A stretch of 5,484 bases of DNA from Bacillota bacterium (GTDB lineage: Bacteria > Bacillota > Clostridia > Lachnospirales > Lachnospiraceae), in NCBI GenBank assembly GCA_023407575.1, contig JAEYLX010000016.1, positions 1 through 5,484 of the forward strand, read 5' to 3'. The position numbers and the translations under genes were made by a program. Positions 1 to 5,484 of this stretch are shown here, piece by piece (the stretch's first letter is position 1; the number at the start of each line of letters is the position of its first letter). The notes below the pieces were generated by a model, which was given only the letters and a program-made list of their open reading frames with translations, did not search any database and had not been told where the DNA came from.

Positions 1-588
1 CTCAGCCATCCTGAACACCTGACGCGTGAACAGCAGTACCATCTGGTTCAGTTACAAAGCCAGGAACACAGACCTTTTCGCCTGATTGGTATTGGAGACA
101 CCTCGCTGGTCGAGCTGGCCGCCAGCACCCATATCATCGCGGAGCTCTATTACTGCTTTGCAATGACACAAATCGCTTGCCTGCCATTAACTCAACGCCC
201 CGATGATATTGAACCACTGTTTCGCCATTACCTTTGTAAAGCATGTCAACGGCTTAACCATCCTGTTCCGGAAGTGGGAAAAGAGATGCTCAAAGAGATG
301 ATGCGCCGCATGTGGCCAAATAATGTGCGAGAGCTGGCCAATGCAGCAGAACTATTTACTGTAGGAGTATTACCGCTGGCAGAAACAGCAAATCCGTTGA
401 TGCACGTCGGAACCCCGACACCGCTTGACAGACGAGTGGAGGACGCTGAGCGACAGATAATCACAGAGGCACTTAATATCCATCAGGGGCGTATCAATGA
501 GGTTGCTGAATATTTACAAATCCCACGGAAAAAACTCTATCTCAGAATGAAAAAATATGGTCTTAGTAAGGAGCATTATAAAATTTAA
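1..588 (+). CDS. pgtA: PgtA-like sigma-54-dependent activator, 5'-partial
   Basis: The frame is open from the first base of the window, so this is the C-terminal 195 residues of a longer protein (PgtA of Salmonella is about 415 aa as I remember it). The family is the response regulator of the PgtB/PgtC two-component system that induces the phosphoglycerate transporter PgtP. Visible residues about 24-75 are the end of the sigma-54 AAA+ domain, with RPFRLIGIGD, the ELYYCF stretch and PLTQRPDDIEPLFRHYL. The WPNNVRELAN motif (sensor II region) is at about 105-114. A Fis-type helix-turn-helix (VEDAERQIITEAL, then IPRKKLYLRMKKYGL) lies at about 145-188. Walker A and B, the GAFTGA loop and the receiver domain are outside the window. 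The internal ATG at 163 falls inside the AAA+ domain and is not the start. The PgtA assignment rests on remembered similarity, especially the C-terminus ending KKYGLSKEHYKI. Another NtrC-type regulator is possible but less likely. Confidence 0.85.
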   Translation, partial: LSHPEHLTREQQYHLVQLQSQEHRPFRLIGIGDTSLVELAASTHIIAELYYCFAMTQIACLPLTQRPDDIEPLFRHYLCKACQRLNHPVPEVGKEMLKEMMRRMWPNNVRELANAAELFTVGVLPLAETANPLMHVGTPTPLDRRVEDAERQIITEALNIHQGRINEVAEYLQIPRKKLYLRMKKYGLSKEHYKI

Positions 589-640
589 CCATCAGACTTG
601 TGAGCTTGTTCATAATGTTATGTCATTGCCTGATGTTGAT

Positions 641-674
641 AAAAAGACGGACGCTCCCCCTGTAAAACAGGGGG
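641..674 (-). terminator. Possible intrinsic terminator of the ModA-like operon
   Basis: A perfect 7-bp GC-rich stem (CCCCCTG at 656-662, CAGGGGG at 668-674) with a 5-nt loop starts immediately after the stop codon of the - strand gene. Read on the - strand, the stem is followed about 10 nt later by five T residues (641-645). That gap is longer than in a canonical intrinsic terminator, so termination is plausible but not certain. Read on the + strand, the stem has no T tract behind it, so it is a weak terminator candidate for the pgtA-like gene that converges from the left. Confidence 0.45.
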
Positions 675-1373
675 CTATAACGTACCTGGAGGCATAAACC
701 CATGCTGTTCAAGTATACCTCTGGCAACAGGTGAAACTAAAAAGTCGGCAAGTGGCAGGGCCTTATCGGTCAGACAGGCAAATCCATAGATAGCAATCGG
801 ATTATAAGGTTCCGGTATTTCTATAACTTTTACTGAATCAATTGATTGCAAGCCAGGAACATAATTGGCATAACCGATGAACAGATCAGTATAATCATTT
901 TCAATTAACCACTGCGCTGCTATCGCATTTCCTGGAAGAGGCAACGAATGCCTCCCCCCAACTAATGCTACAGCCCGTTGTCTTATTTTTTCACCGACAC
1001 TGCCCATATTTTCAAACAGTTCCTGAGTGTAATCACCAGATGGATCACATCCCGCCGTTGATGTTCCGATTCGCAATGTTTCCCGATTTAATAAAGAATA
1101 CCAGTCGTCATTCTCATTGAATTTATTCGCCCGAACATACAAACACAAACGATTGCTGGCAAAAGGTTTAATACACAATGCTCGTCCTGCGGACATTAAT
1201 ATCTGTGGGTGAGTCATATTGGCTGATGCAAAAAAATCGCATGCCTCACCCGCCTCAATACGCTCCCTTAATATACCCGCTGGTCCAAAATCACACTGTA
1301 TATTATCGGCCTGATACTCTGACACAAGTGATTTCCATACCCGGCGTAAACTGCCCGCAGCAAGCACTCGCAT
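675..1373 (-). CDS. ModA-like oxyanion-binding protein lacking a signal peptide
   Basis: This 232-aa protein has the layout of a molybdate/tungstate-binding ModA protein. The N-terminal strand and ligand loop is LAAGSLRRVW (residues 4-13), followed by GPAGILRERIEAGEACDFFASANM (30-53, aligning with the GSSG...GAPADVFASAD region of ModA), GTSTAGCDPSGDYTQ (103-117), the GNAIAAQWLIEND hinge region (148-160) and IGYANY (166-171). The protein begins directly at the first beta strand, so there is no signal peptide or lipobox. An in-frame TGA lies two codons upstream (1380-1382), which rules out an extended N-terminus in this frame. The ATG overlaps the TAA of the upstream binding-protein gene by one base (TAATG). 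An AGGGTG Shine-Dalgarno sits 7 nt upstream, which suggests translational coupling. The family normally works in the periplasm with ModBC. Here a cytosolic role, such as a molybdate/tungstate sensor, buffer or delivery protein, is my inference. A different small oxyanion as ligand is possible. Confidence 0.8.
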   Translation of the reverse strand: MRVLAAGSLRRVWKSLVSEYQADNIQCDFGPAGILRERIEAGEACDFFASANMTHPQILMSAGRALCIKPFASNRLCLYVRANKFNENDDWYSLLNRETLRIGTSTAGCDPSGDYTQELFENMGSVGEKIRQRAVALVGGRHSLPLPGNAIAAQWLIENDYTDLFIGYANYVPGLQSIDSVKVIEIPEPYNPIAIYGFACLTDKALPLADFLVSPVARGILEQHGFMPPGTL

Positions 1374-2425
1374 TAGTCTTCACCCTGATAATCAGTACGG
1401 TAAAACGTTCTATACCAGCCATTGACTATTTTATGCATATCAACATCATTGAATTTTTCTGGATACAGCTTTTTCGCCATCCACAATTCCCCAATCCCCA
1501 TAGCCTCGGGCATCGGATAGCCCCATGCTTTGGCATACTCTGGCATCAAATAAACACAATGATTTTTGACAGCATCTATTACCTGCCACTGTGGGCTTGA
1601 CTGTATTTCATTCACTACTGCAGGATAACGATTCTGCACAAAAATTACCTGAGGATTCCATTCAATGACTTGCTCTATCGAGACCTGTTTGAAACCTTTA
1701 ATGGTGGAAGCGGCGACGTTTACTGCGCCAGCATGTTTCATCATTAATCCTGTATATTTTCCGGAACCATAAGTGGTCAATTCAGGATTCGCCATATAGG
1801 CACGAACACGCTGCTCTTCGGGTAGAAGTTGCAGGCGGTTACTCACCATTCTGCGGCCATTTTCAGTTGCCTTGATTAACGCTTTAGCTTCTTCAGGCTT
1901 ATTGATTATATTACCAATCAGCATAATCCCTTCATATAACCCTTTTACGTAAGCCTGTTCTTCATCTGCCATGACTGGGTTAAGTTTATTTCTCTCCCCA
2001 TCATCGTCATGCCGCAAAGAAATCGCTACTGCCGGAATTCCCAGACTACTGATTTTATCTATCATTTCCTGCGGAGCATAATTGGTGACAAAAACGACTT
2101 GCGGATGCAAAGCCACCAATTTTTCGGCATCAACATGGGTTAAATCGCCTAATGACGCCTTGTTGCTCAGTTCTGGCGCAAGACGTGCATAATTACTGCC
2201 AAGCTGTTGTTTCCAGTTTGACATAACACCAACGATTTTATCAGTTGCATTCATCTGCACTAAAAGATTCAACGTTTGATGCTGGAGCACCACGATACGA
2301 TCAACTTTGTCGGGTACTTTCACCTCCCGACCAATCTGATCGGTGAAAGTTCGTTCAGCTTGCGTAGTAAATGATAAAGAAAGCAAAAAAATCAGTAATA
2401 AAAACAACTTATTATTTATTTTCAT
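1373..2425 (-). CDS. Periplasmic class III substrate-binding protein, MolA/BtuF/FepB-type
   Basis: This 350-aa protein belongs to the periplasmic binding protein family (PF01497 type) that feeds FecCD-class importers. Residues 1-23 form a signal peptide: Lys-containing n-region, Leu/Phe-rich core, and predicted cleavage after TQA, before ERTF. There is no lipobox cysteine, so it is probably soluble in the periplasm. The mature protein opens with the family-typical TFTDQIGREVKVPDKVDRIVVL (26-47). The first lobe contains LGDLTHVDAEKLVALHPQVVFVTN (92-115), and the second lobe contains SIEQVIEWNPQVIFVQN (249-265). It ends with KLYPEKFNDVDMHKIVNGWYRTFY (319-342), a tail seen in MolA-like and related metal-anion binding proteins. 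It is first in an operon with the ModA-like gene and divergent from the permease and ATPase genes, which have no other binding protein nearby. A weak GATGGA ribosome site lies just upstream of the ATG. Fold alone would allow an iron-chelate or cobalamin ligand. The ModE-type operator and ModA-like partner favour molybdate or tungstate. Confidence 0.85.
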   Translation of the reverse strand: MKINNKLFLLLIFLLSLSFTTQAERTFTDQIGREVKVPDKVDRIVVLQHQTLNLLVQMNATDKIVGVMSNWKQQLGSNYARLAPELSNKASLGDLTHVDAEKLVALHPQVVFVTNYAPQEMIDKISSLGIPAVAISLRHDDDGERNKLNPVMADEEQAYVKGLYEGIMLIGNIINKPEEAKALIKATENGRRMVSNRLQLLPEEQRVRAYMANPELTTYGSGKYTGLMMKHAGAVNVAASTIKGFKQVSIEQVIEWNPQVIFVQNRYPAVVNEIQSSPQWQVIDAVKNHCVYLMPEYAKAWGYPMPEAMGIGELWMAKKLYPEKFNDVDMHKIVNGWYRTFYRTDYQGED

Positions 2426-2442
2426 ATTCCATCACACTACAA

Positions 2443-2470
2443 ATCGGTATATAAATAACTATATATCGAA
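2443..2470. promoter_or_regulatory. Putative ModE (molybdate-responsive) operator
   Basis: The sequence reads ATCGGTATATA, six bases, then TATATATCGAA. It is an interrupted palindrome in which CG-n-TATATA on the left mirrors TATATA-n-CG on the right exactly. This matches the ModE box as I recall it from proteobacteria (ATCGnTATATA-N6-TATATAnCGAT) at all but the last base. ModE bound to molybdate or tungstate represses modABC and activates some molybdoenzyme genes. The box overlaps the predicted -10 element of the binding-protein operon and starts 18 bases before its ATG, a position suited to repression when molybdate is plentiful. It could also act on the divergent permease and ATPase operon. 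No modE gene is in the window; a chromosomal ModE elsewhere would have to act. Confidence 0.75.
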
Positions 2471-2487
2471 ATGGTAGCACCAGTCAG
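2458..2487 (-). promoter_or_regulatory. Candidate sigma-70 promoter of the binding-protein operon
   Basis: Read on the - strand, a -35-like CTGACT (2487-2482, 4/6 to consensus) and a -10-like TATAGT (2463-2458, 5/6) are separated by 18 bp. Transcription would start near 2451, leaving a leader of about 25 nt before the ATG at 2425. The -10 lies inside the ModE-type palindrome, so bound ModE would block RNA polymerase. AT-rich DNA gives several alternative -10 matches here, so the exact promoter is uncertain. Confidence 0.45.
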
Positions 2488-2620
2488 GCTGTGGGAAAAG
2501 CGATTCCGGTATATTTTTGATGTGACCGTATGCAGAGAATGTGACGTTTATGTGTTCAGCAGAGGTTTTCAATTCCGTTATCTGTAACCCTGAATACGCA
2601 TGATCATAATAGCAAAGACA

Positions 2621-2634
2621 AAGGAGTCGTTACG
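2621..2634 (+). promoter_or_regulatory. Ribosome binding site that fixes a TTG start
   Basis: AAGGAG at 2621-2626 is followed by 8 nt and then TTG at 2635. No ATG in the permease frame lies at this distance; the ATG at 2600 is in a different frame. The strong Shine-Dalgarno is the reason for choosing the TTG start. Confidence 0.7.
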
Positions 2635-3702
2635 TTGCCGCACCCTATCCATTCACCATCGCCTGAGACGATAAAATATCAGTACCATCAGCTTGTACAT
2701 AAACGGATTATACTGATTTCAATAATAACGCTGGCGATGCTCTCCTCACTATTTCTGGACATCATACTGGGCTCTTCCAATTTGCCAGTCAGTGAGCTAT
2801 GGCATGCTTTAGCTCATCCGTTTAGTCGTGATACCAGCGTCCATGTCATTGTCTGGGAAATACGATTACCCTACGCCTTAATGGCTTTATTGGTTGGCAT
2901 GACGCTAGGACTCGCGGGGGCAGAAATGCAAACTATCCTCAACAATCCATTGGCAAGTCCCTTTACACTTGGAGTCTCTTCTGCGGCAGCATTTGGTGCA
3001 GCTCTGGCGATTGTATTAGGAATTGGTATTCCTGGTATATCGGCAGCATGGTTTGTTCCTGCAAACGCGTTTATATTTGCTCTTCTGTCATCGTTATTAC
3101 TTGATAGCATGTCTCGTTGGCTAAGAATAGCAAGCTCAGGCATGATTCTGCTGGGTATAGCATTGGTATTCACGTTTAATGCTCTTGTGGCAATAATGCA
3201 GTTTATTGCGGATGAGGATACACTCCAGGGGCTGGTATTCTGGACAATGGGAAGCCTGGCTCGTGCATCCTGGAACAGACTGGGTATTTTATCAGGCGTA
3301 TTTATCATTGTTTTTTTATGGTCATTTTCCCGCTCATGGCAACTTACGGCATTACGCATGGGAGAAGAAAGAGCGTTAAGTTTTGGTATCAATGCACAGC
3401 AACTGCGTCTTTCCTCCCTGTTACGTATAAGTTTGCTTGCAGCATTATCGGTAGCCTTTGTTGGGCCGATTGGTTTTATTGGTCTTGTCTCTCCACATAT
3501 TTCCCGGATGCTATTTGGTGAGGAACATCGTTTCTATCTAACAGGAAGTGTATTAACCGGAGGTCTGGTTCTTTCACTGGCTTCAATTGCCTCGAAAAAC
3601 ATTATTTCGGGTGTCATTATTCCAATAGGCATCGTCACCTCGCTTGTGGGTGTTCCATTATTTATTAGTATTATTCTGCGCTATCGCAGGAGTTTGTTAT
3701 GA
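2635..3702 (+). CDS. FecCD-family ABC importer permease, MolB-like
   Basis: This 355-aa multi-spanning inner-membrane protein is the permease of a type II (BtuC/FhuB/FecCD-class) importer and would work as a homodimer with the ATPase encoded next to it. Family signatures in order: EIRLPYALMALLVGMTLGLAGAEMQ (75-99), LNNPLASPFTLGVSSAAAFGAA (102-123), WTMGSLARASW (203-213), VGPIGFIGLVSPHISRMLFGEEHR (276-299, the cytoplasmic loop that contacts the ATPase) and IIPIGIVTSLVGVPLFISIIL (328-348). Nine or ten hydrophobic segments can be seen, starting at about residue 24 after a polar N-terminus. Length is normal for the family. The stop overlaps the ATPase start (ATGA), so the two are almost certainly co-translated. 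Substrate cannot be read from this protein. The divergent MolA-like binding protein and the ModE-type box suggest molybdate or tungstate. Confidence 0.9.
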   Translation: MPHPIHSPSPETIKYQYHQLVHKRIILISIITLAMLSSLFLDIILGSSNLPVSELWHALAHPFSRDTSVHVIVWEIRLPYALMALLVGMTLGLAGAEMQTILNNPLASPFTLGVSSAAAFGAALAIVLGIGIPGISAAWFVPANAFIFALLSSLLLDSMSRWLRIASSGMILLGIALVFTFNALVAIMQFIADEDTLQGLVFWTMGSLARASWNRLGILSGVFIIVFLWSFSRSWQLTALRMGEERALSFGINAQQLRLSSLLRISLLAALSVAFVGPIGFIGLVSPHISRMLFGEEHRFYLTGSVLTGGLVLSLASIASKNIISGVIIPIGIVTSLVGVPLFISIILRYRRSLL

Positions 3703-4472
3703 AAGGTCTTTCACTGCATAAATTAAATGCAGGTTATCAGAAAAAAAACGTAATATGTGATCTCAGTTTACCTGAACTGCAACGAGGAAAAATAACAATC
3801 ATTCTGGGACCAAATGGTTGCGGTAAATCGACATTGTTACGTGCACTGGCGGGACTGAATAAGGCCAACGGTAAGGTATTTCTTGATGGTGTCAACCTAA
3901 TGCAAATGCCATTTTCTGCGCGTGCCGACAGTACAATATTTTTGCCACAGTTTTTACCACATGATGTGCATCTGAATGTGTTGGAATCTATTCTGGTTTC
4001 CCTACGCGCGTCAAAGATGGGCGGGAAACATGAAAAAACACAATCAATAGCTATTCTCAAACAACTGGGGATAGAACATCTGGCCTTTTGTTATCTGGAT
4101 CAACTATCCGGAGGACAAAGACAACTCGTCGGTTTGGCACAATCATTGGTCCGTAATCCATCGATATTACTACTGGATGAGCCACTAAGTGCATTAGATT
4201 TAAACCATCAGTTCCATGTTATGGATTTAGTAAAAAGTGAGACACGTAATCGCAATATAGTCACCATTATGGTAGTTCACGACTTAAATATTGCACTACG
4301 ATATGGTGATTATGTCGTTATGTTAAAAAAAGGCAAACTTATTGCCAGTGGAAAACCCAAAGAGGTCATTACGCCAGAGAATCTGGCTAATGTTTATCGC
4401 ATCCGTGGACGAATAGAGCATTGTTCTCATGGCTTGTTACAACTTATCGTTGATGGTGTCATTCCGGATTAA
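3699..4472 (+). CDS. ABC importer ATPase, MolC/FepC-like
   Basis: This is the 257-aa nucleotide-binding subunit that powers the adjacent FecCD-type permease from the cytoplasmic side. All ABC motifs are intact: Walker A GPNGCGKST (37-45), Q-loop glutamine at about 84 (FLPQFLPHDV), signature LSGGQ (136-140), Walker B ILLLDE (156-161), D-loop SALD (164-167) and switch histidine in VVHD (192-195). The protein should therefore be catalytically competent. The length fits the FepC/BtuD/FecE class, with no extra C-terminal regulatory domain such as the TOBE/mop domain found in ModC. AGGAG at 3688-3692 lies 6 nt before the ATG, and the start overlaps the permease stop by 4 nt. It is the last gene of this operon. 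Confidence 0.92.
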   Translation: MKGLSLHKLNAGYQKKNVICDLSLPELQRGKITIILGPNGCGKSTLLRALAGLNKANGKVFLDGVNLMQMPFSARADSTIFLPQFLPHDVHLNVLESILVSLRASKMGGKHEKTQSIAILKQLGIEHLAFCYLDQLSGGQRQLVGLAQSLVRNPSILLLDEPLSALDLNHQFHVMDLVKSETRNRNIVTIMVVHDLNIALRYGDYVVMLKKGKLIASGKPKEVITPENLANVYRIRGRIEHCSHGLLQLIVDGVIPD

Positions 4473-4534
4473 CAAAATGGATGGAAGATTTCTCTCCCGG
4501 AACTTCTCATCACTTTTTGACACCATCATCAACG
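4448..4534. repeat. Long-range imperfect inverted repeat at the end of the ATPase gene
   Basis: CGTTGATGGTGTCA at 4448-4461, inside the last codons of the ATPase gene, is the reverse complement of the segment at 4518-4534 (TGACACCATCATCAACG) apart from a 3-nt insertion. The arms are about 56 nt apart. The right arm also forms a small hairpin with its own flank (ATCATC-AAC-GATGAT, 4525-4539). It may be an mRNA 3'-end structure or a remnant of a small duplication. No T tract follows, so I do not call it a terminator. Confidence 0.4.
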
Positions 4535-4597
4535 ATGATTAACTAAAACAGTGTTCCCTTTGATGATGAGTTTGTTTATATGCAGCATGAGGATTAG

Positions 4598-4637
4598 CTC
4601 GTGCTTTATATCAGAACTCACCTCATATAAAAACGAG
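4598..4637 (+). terminator. AT-rich hairpin between converging genes, possible terminator
   Basis: CTCGT-gc-TTTATAT (4598-4611) pairs with ATATAAA-a-ACGAG (4625-4637): 12 base pairs with a 2-by-1 internal loop and a 13-nt apical loop. On the + strand the stem is followed by the T-rich stretch TAATTTTCAACTTTT. The hairpin lies about 125 bases after the ATPase stop and before the end of the converging TetR gene, a reasonable place for transcription to stop. The AT-rich stem is weak for an intrinsic terminator, so a protein-binding palindrome is an alternative. The rest of 4473-4710 shows no gene I can support. Confidence 0.35.
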
Positions 4638-4710
4638 TAATTTTCAACTTTTCAAGGTCCAATGCAAGGTCAATTTACAATGAATGCCCTGTTGGCCTAA
4701 AATACACCCA

Positions 4711-5325
4711 TCAAATACTATTTTTGATCACTTGTATAACGGTTTCGATACGCTCTTTTATTTCCTCTAGTTGCTGCTGACGACCTTCAGGTGTTAATGT
4801 CTGATCTTCGTTCAGATCCAAAACCCATCGACGTGGAATCAATGCACCAAAAACAATATCCATTAACATCCCCACACAATTCCCCGTATTTTTAACAGTA
4901 ATGCGTCCTTGAGCTTGCTGAATATCCAACCACTCAATTAACAGTTCTCTTGAGCGAAGTGTTTTAGTTGTATATAAATAGTCTGAAAGATCTGGAAAGA
5001 GAATAGACTCACGCGTCATTAATTTTAATAACGCTTCTCTCTCTTTAGCGTCTTCCTGACTTATATCTAATCGGAATATGCGAAACAGTGCTTCATTAAG
5101 AGGGAGCTCTTCATTTTCCGGTCTCGGAAGATCGAGAAACAGTGCTTTATATTCCTTAATAACTTCAGAGAAAATTTCTTTTTTATTGCTGAACACTTCA
5201 TAAATCGTTCTTTTTGATACTTTTGCCCGGCGGGCAATTTCTGTGGTTGAGGTTTGAGCAAAACCAAGCTCAATGAAGGCACTGTACGCCCCAATAACTA
5301 TTGCTTTTTTACGCTCACTGGCCAT
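4711..5325 (-). CDS. TetR/AcrR-family transcriptional regulator
   Basis: This is a 204-aa protein from ATG 5325, or 211 aa from GTG 5346. The N-terminal TetR DNA-binding domain is clear: RKKAIVIGAYSAFIELGF, then TSTTEIARRAKVSKRTIYEVFSNKKEIFSEVI (about residues 5-56 of the 204-aa form), with the helix-turn-helix at about 25-46. The remaining mostly helical region is the usual ligand-binding and dimerisation domain. It contains DIVFGALIPRRWVL, a helix found near the end of many AcrR-like regulators, and a charged C-terminal helix. Ligand and targets are unknown. Neither start candidate has a visible Shine-Dalgarno. Both lie at or inside IS4-like sequence, so the native promoter and possibly a few N-terminal residues may have been replaced. 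I prefer the ATG because MASERKK is a typical TetR beginning. It converges on the transporter operon and need not regulate it. Confidence 0.8.
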   Translation of the reverse strand: MASERKKAIVIGAYSAFIELGFAQTSTTEIARRAKVSKRTIYEVFSNKKEIFSEVIKEYKALFLDLPRPENEELPLNEALFRIFRLDISQEDAKEREALLKLMTRESILFPDLSDYLYTTKTLRSRELLIEWLDIQQAQGRITVKNTGNCVGMLMDIVFGALIPRRWVLDLNEDQTLTPEGRQQQLEEIKERIETVIQVIKNSI

Positions 5326-5484
5326 CGATGGTGTGTTCTGGCGCACACCGGATACATCAGAGAACGATGCAGCCTTCCCCCGCCAGACACATGCCGGGAA
5401 CCCGGCGCTCTACCCGCAGGTCAAAATGGTCTGCCAGATGGAACTGACCAGCCATCTGCTGACGGCTGCAGCCTTCGGCACGAT
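5321..5484 (+). mobile_element. IS4-family transposase fragment, 5'-truncated, runs off the window
   Basis: In one + strand frame this reads AIDGVFWRTPDTSEND, then 38 more residues including YPQVKMVCQMELTSHLLTAAAFG. It resembles the catalytic core of IS4-type transposases, where (V/I)DG...WRTPDTxEN carries the first catalytic aspartate and PQVxMVCQMELTSHLL follows. Upstream of it lies the TetR gene on the opposite strand, not the transposase N-terminus or a terminal inverted repeat, so the element is cut at its 5' side. The 3' part is outside the window. The sequence is more GC-rich than the neighbouring genes. The exact junction is unclear, because the preceding codons (LRSL before AIDG) could still belong to either side. 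Confidence 0.75.

Noticed and set aside
1178..1600. 140-aa open frame on the + strand opposite the binding-protein genes
   Set aside because: It lies antisense across two well-supported genes, has no ribosome site or recognisable domain, and is best explained as a shadow frame.
2443..2470. Fur box as an explanation for the palindrome
   Set aside because: A Fur box is built from GATAAT/ATTATC units. This site has CG-flanked TATATA half-sites, which fit ModE and not Fur.
2521..2545. CRP site suggested by two TGTGAC motifs
   Set aside because: The two motifs are direct, not inverted, repeats, and neither has a TCACA partner six bases away.
2426..2634. Molybdenum-cofactor riboswitch upstream of the permease
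   Set aside because: I could not find the conserved stem arrangement by eye. The region is explained better by a protein operator and promoters.
4477..4542. Short + strand frame of 21 codons beginning MDGRFLSRN just after the ATPase gene
   Set aside because: It has no Shine-Dalgarno and no recognisable similarity, and it overlaps an inverted repeat. Not supported as a gene.

Overview
The window looks like an accessory stretch of an enterobacterial chromosome (Salmonella, Citrobacter or a close relative). The left edge holds the 3' half of a PgtA-like sigma-54 activator, a family known from the Salmonella phosphoglycerate transport (pgt) locus. The right edge holds an internal piece of an IS4-family transposase. 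Between them lies a more AT-rich block of five genes, which suggests an acquired cassette inserted next to pgtA.

Layout: (1) 1-588, + strand, end of a pgtA-like gene. (2) 675-2425, - strand, a two-gene operon: a class III (BtuF/FepB/MolA-type) periplasmic binding protein with a clear signal peptide, then, overlapping by one base, a ModA-like oxyanion-binding protein with no signal peptide. (3) 2426-2634, a divergent regulatory region with a near-perfect palindrome matching the ModE (molybdate-responsive regulator) operator as I remember it. (4) 2635-4472, + strand, a FecCD-type permease (TTG start, strong Shine-Dalgarno) and its ABC ATPase, overlapping by ATGA. (5) 4473-4710, a convergent intergenic region with two inverted repeats and no gene I can support. 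(6) 4711-5325, - strand, a TetR-family regulator whose start abuts or overlaps (7) a 5'-truncated IS4-family transposase fragment running off the window end.

The binding protein, permease and ATPase form a complete type II (vitamin B12/siderophore-class) ABC importer. By fold alone it would be annotated as an iron-siderophore system. The ModE-type box between the two operons and the ModA-like partner gene instead point to molybdate or tungstate uptake, analogous to MolABC of Haemophilus influenzae. The unusual parts are the split of the importer into divergent operons around one ModE box, and a probably cytosolic ModA-like protein translationally coupled to the periplasmic binding protein. 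Substrate and regulation are inferred from sequence and not proven.
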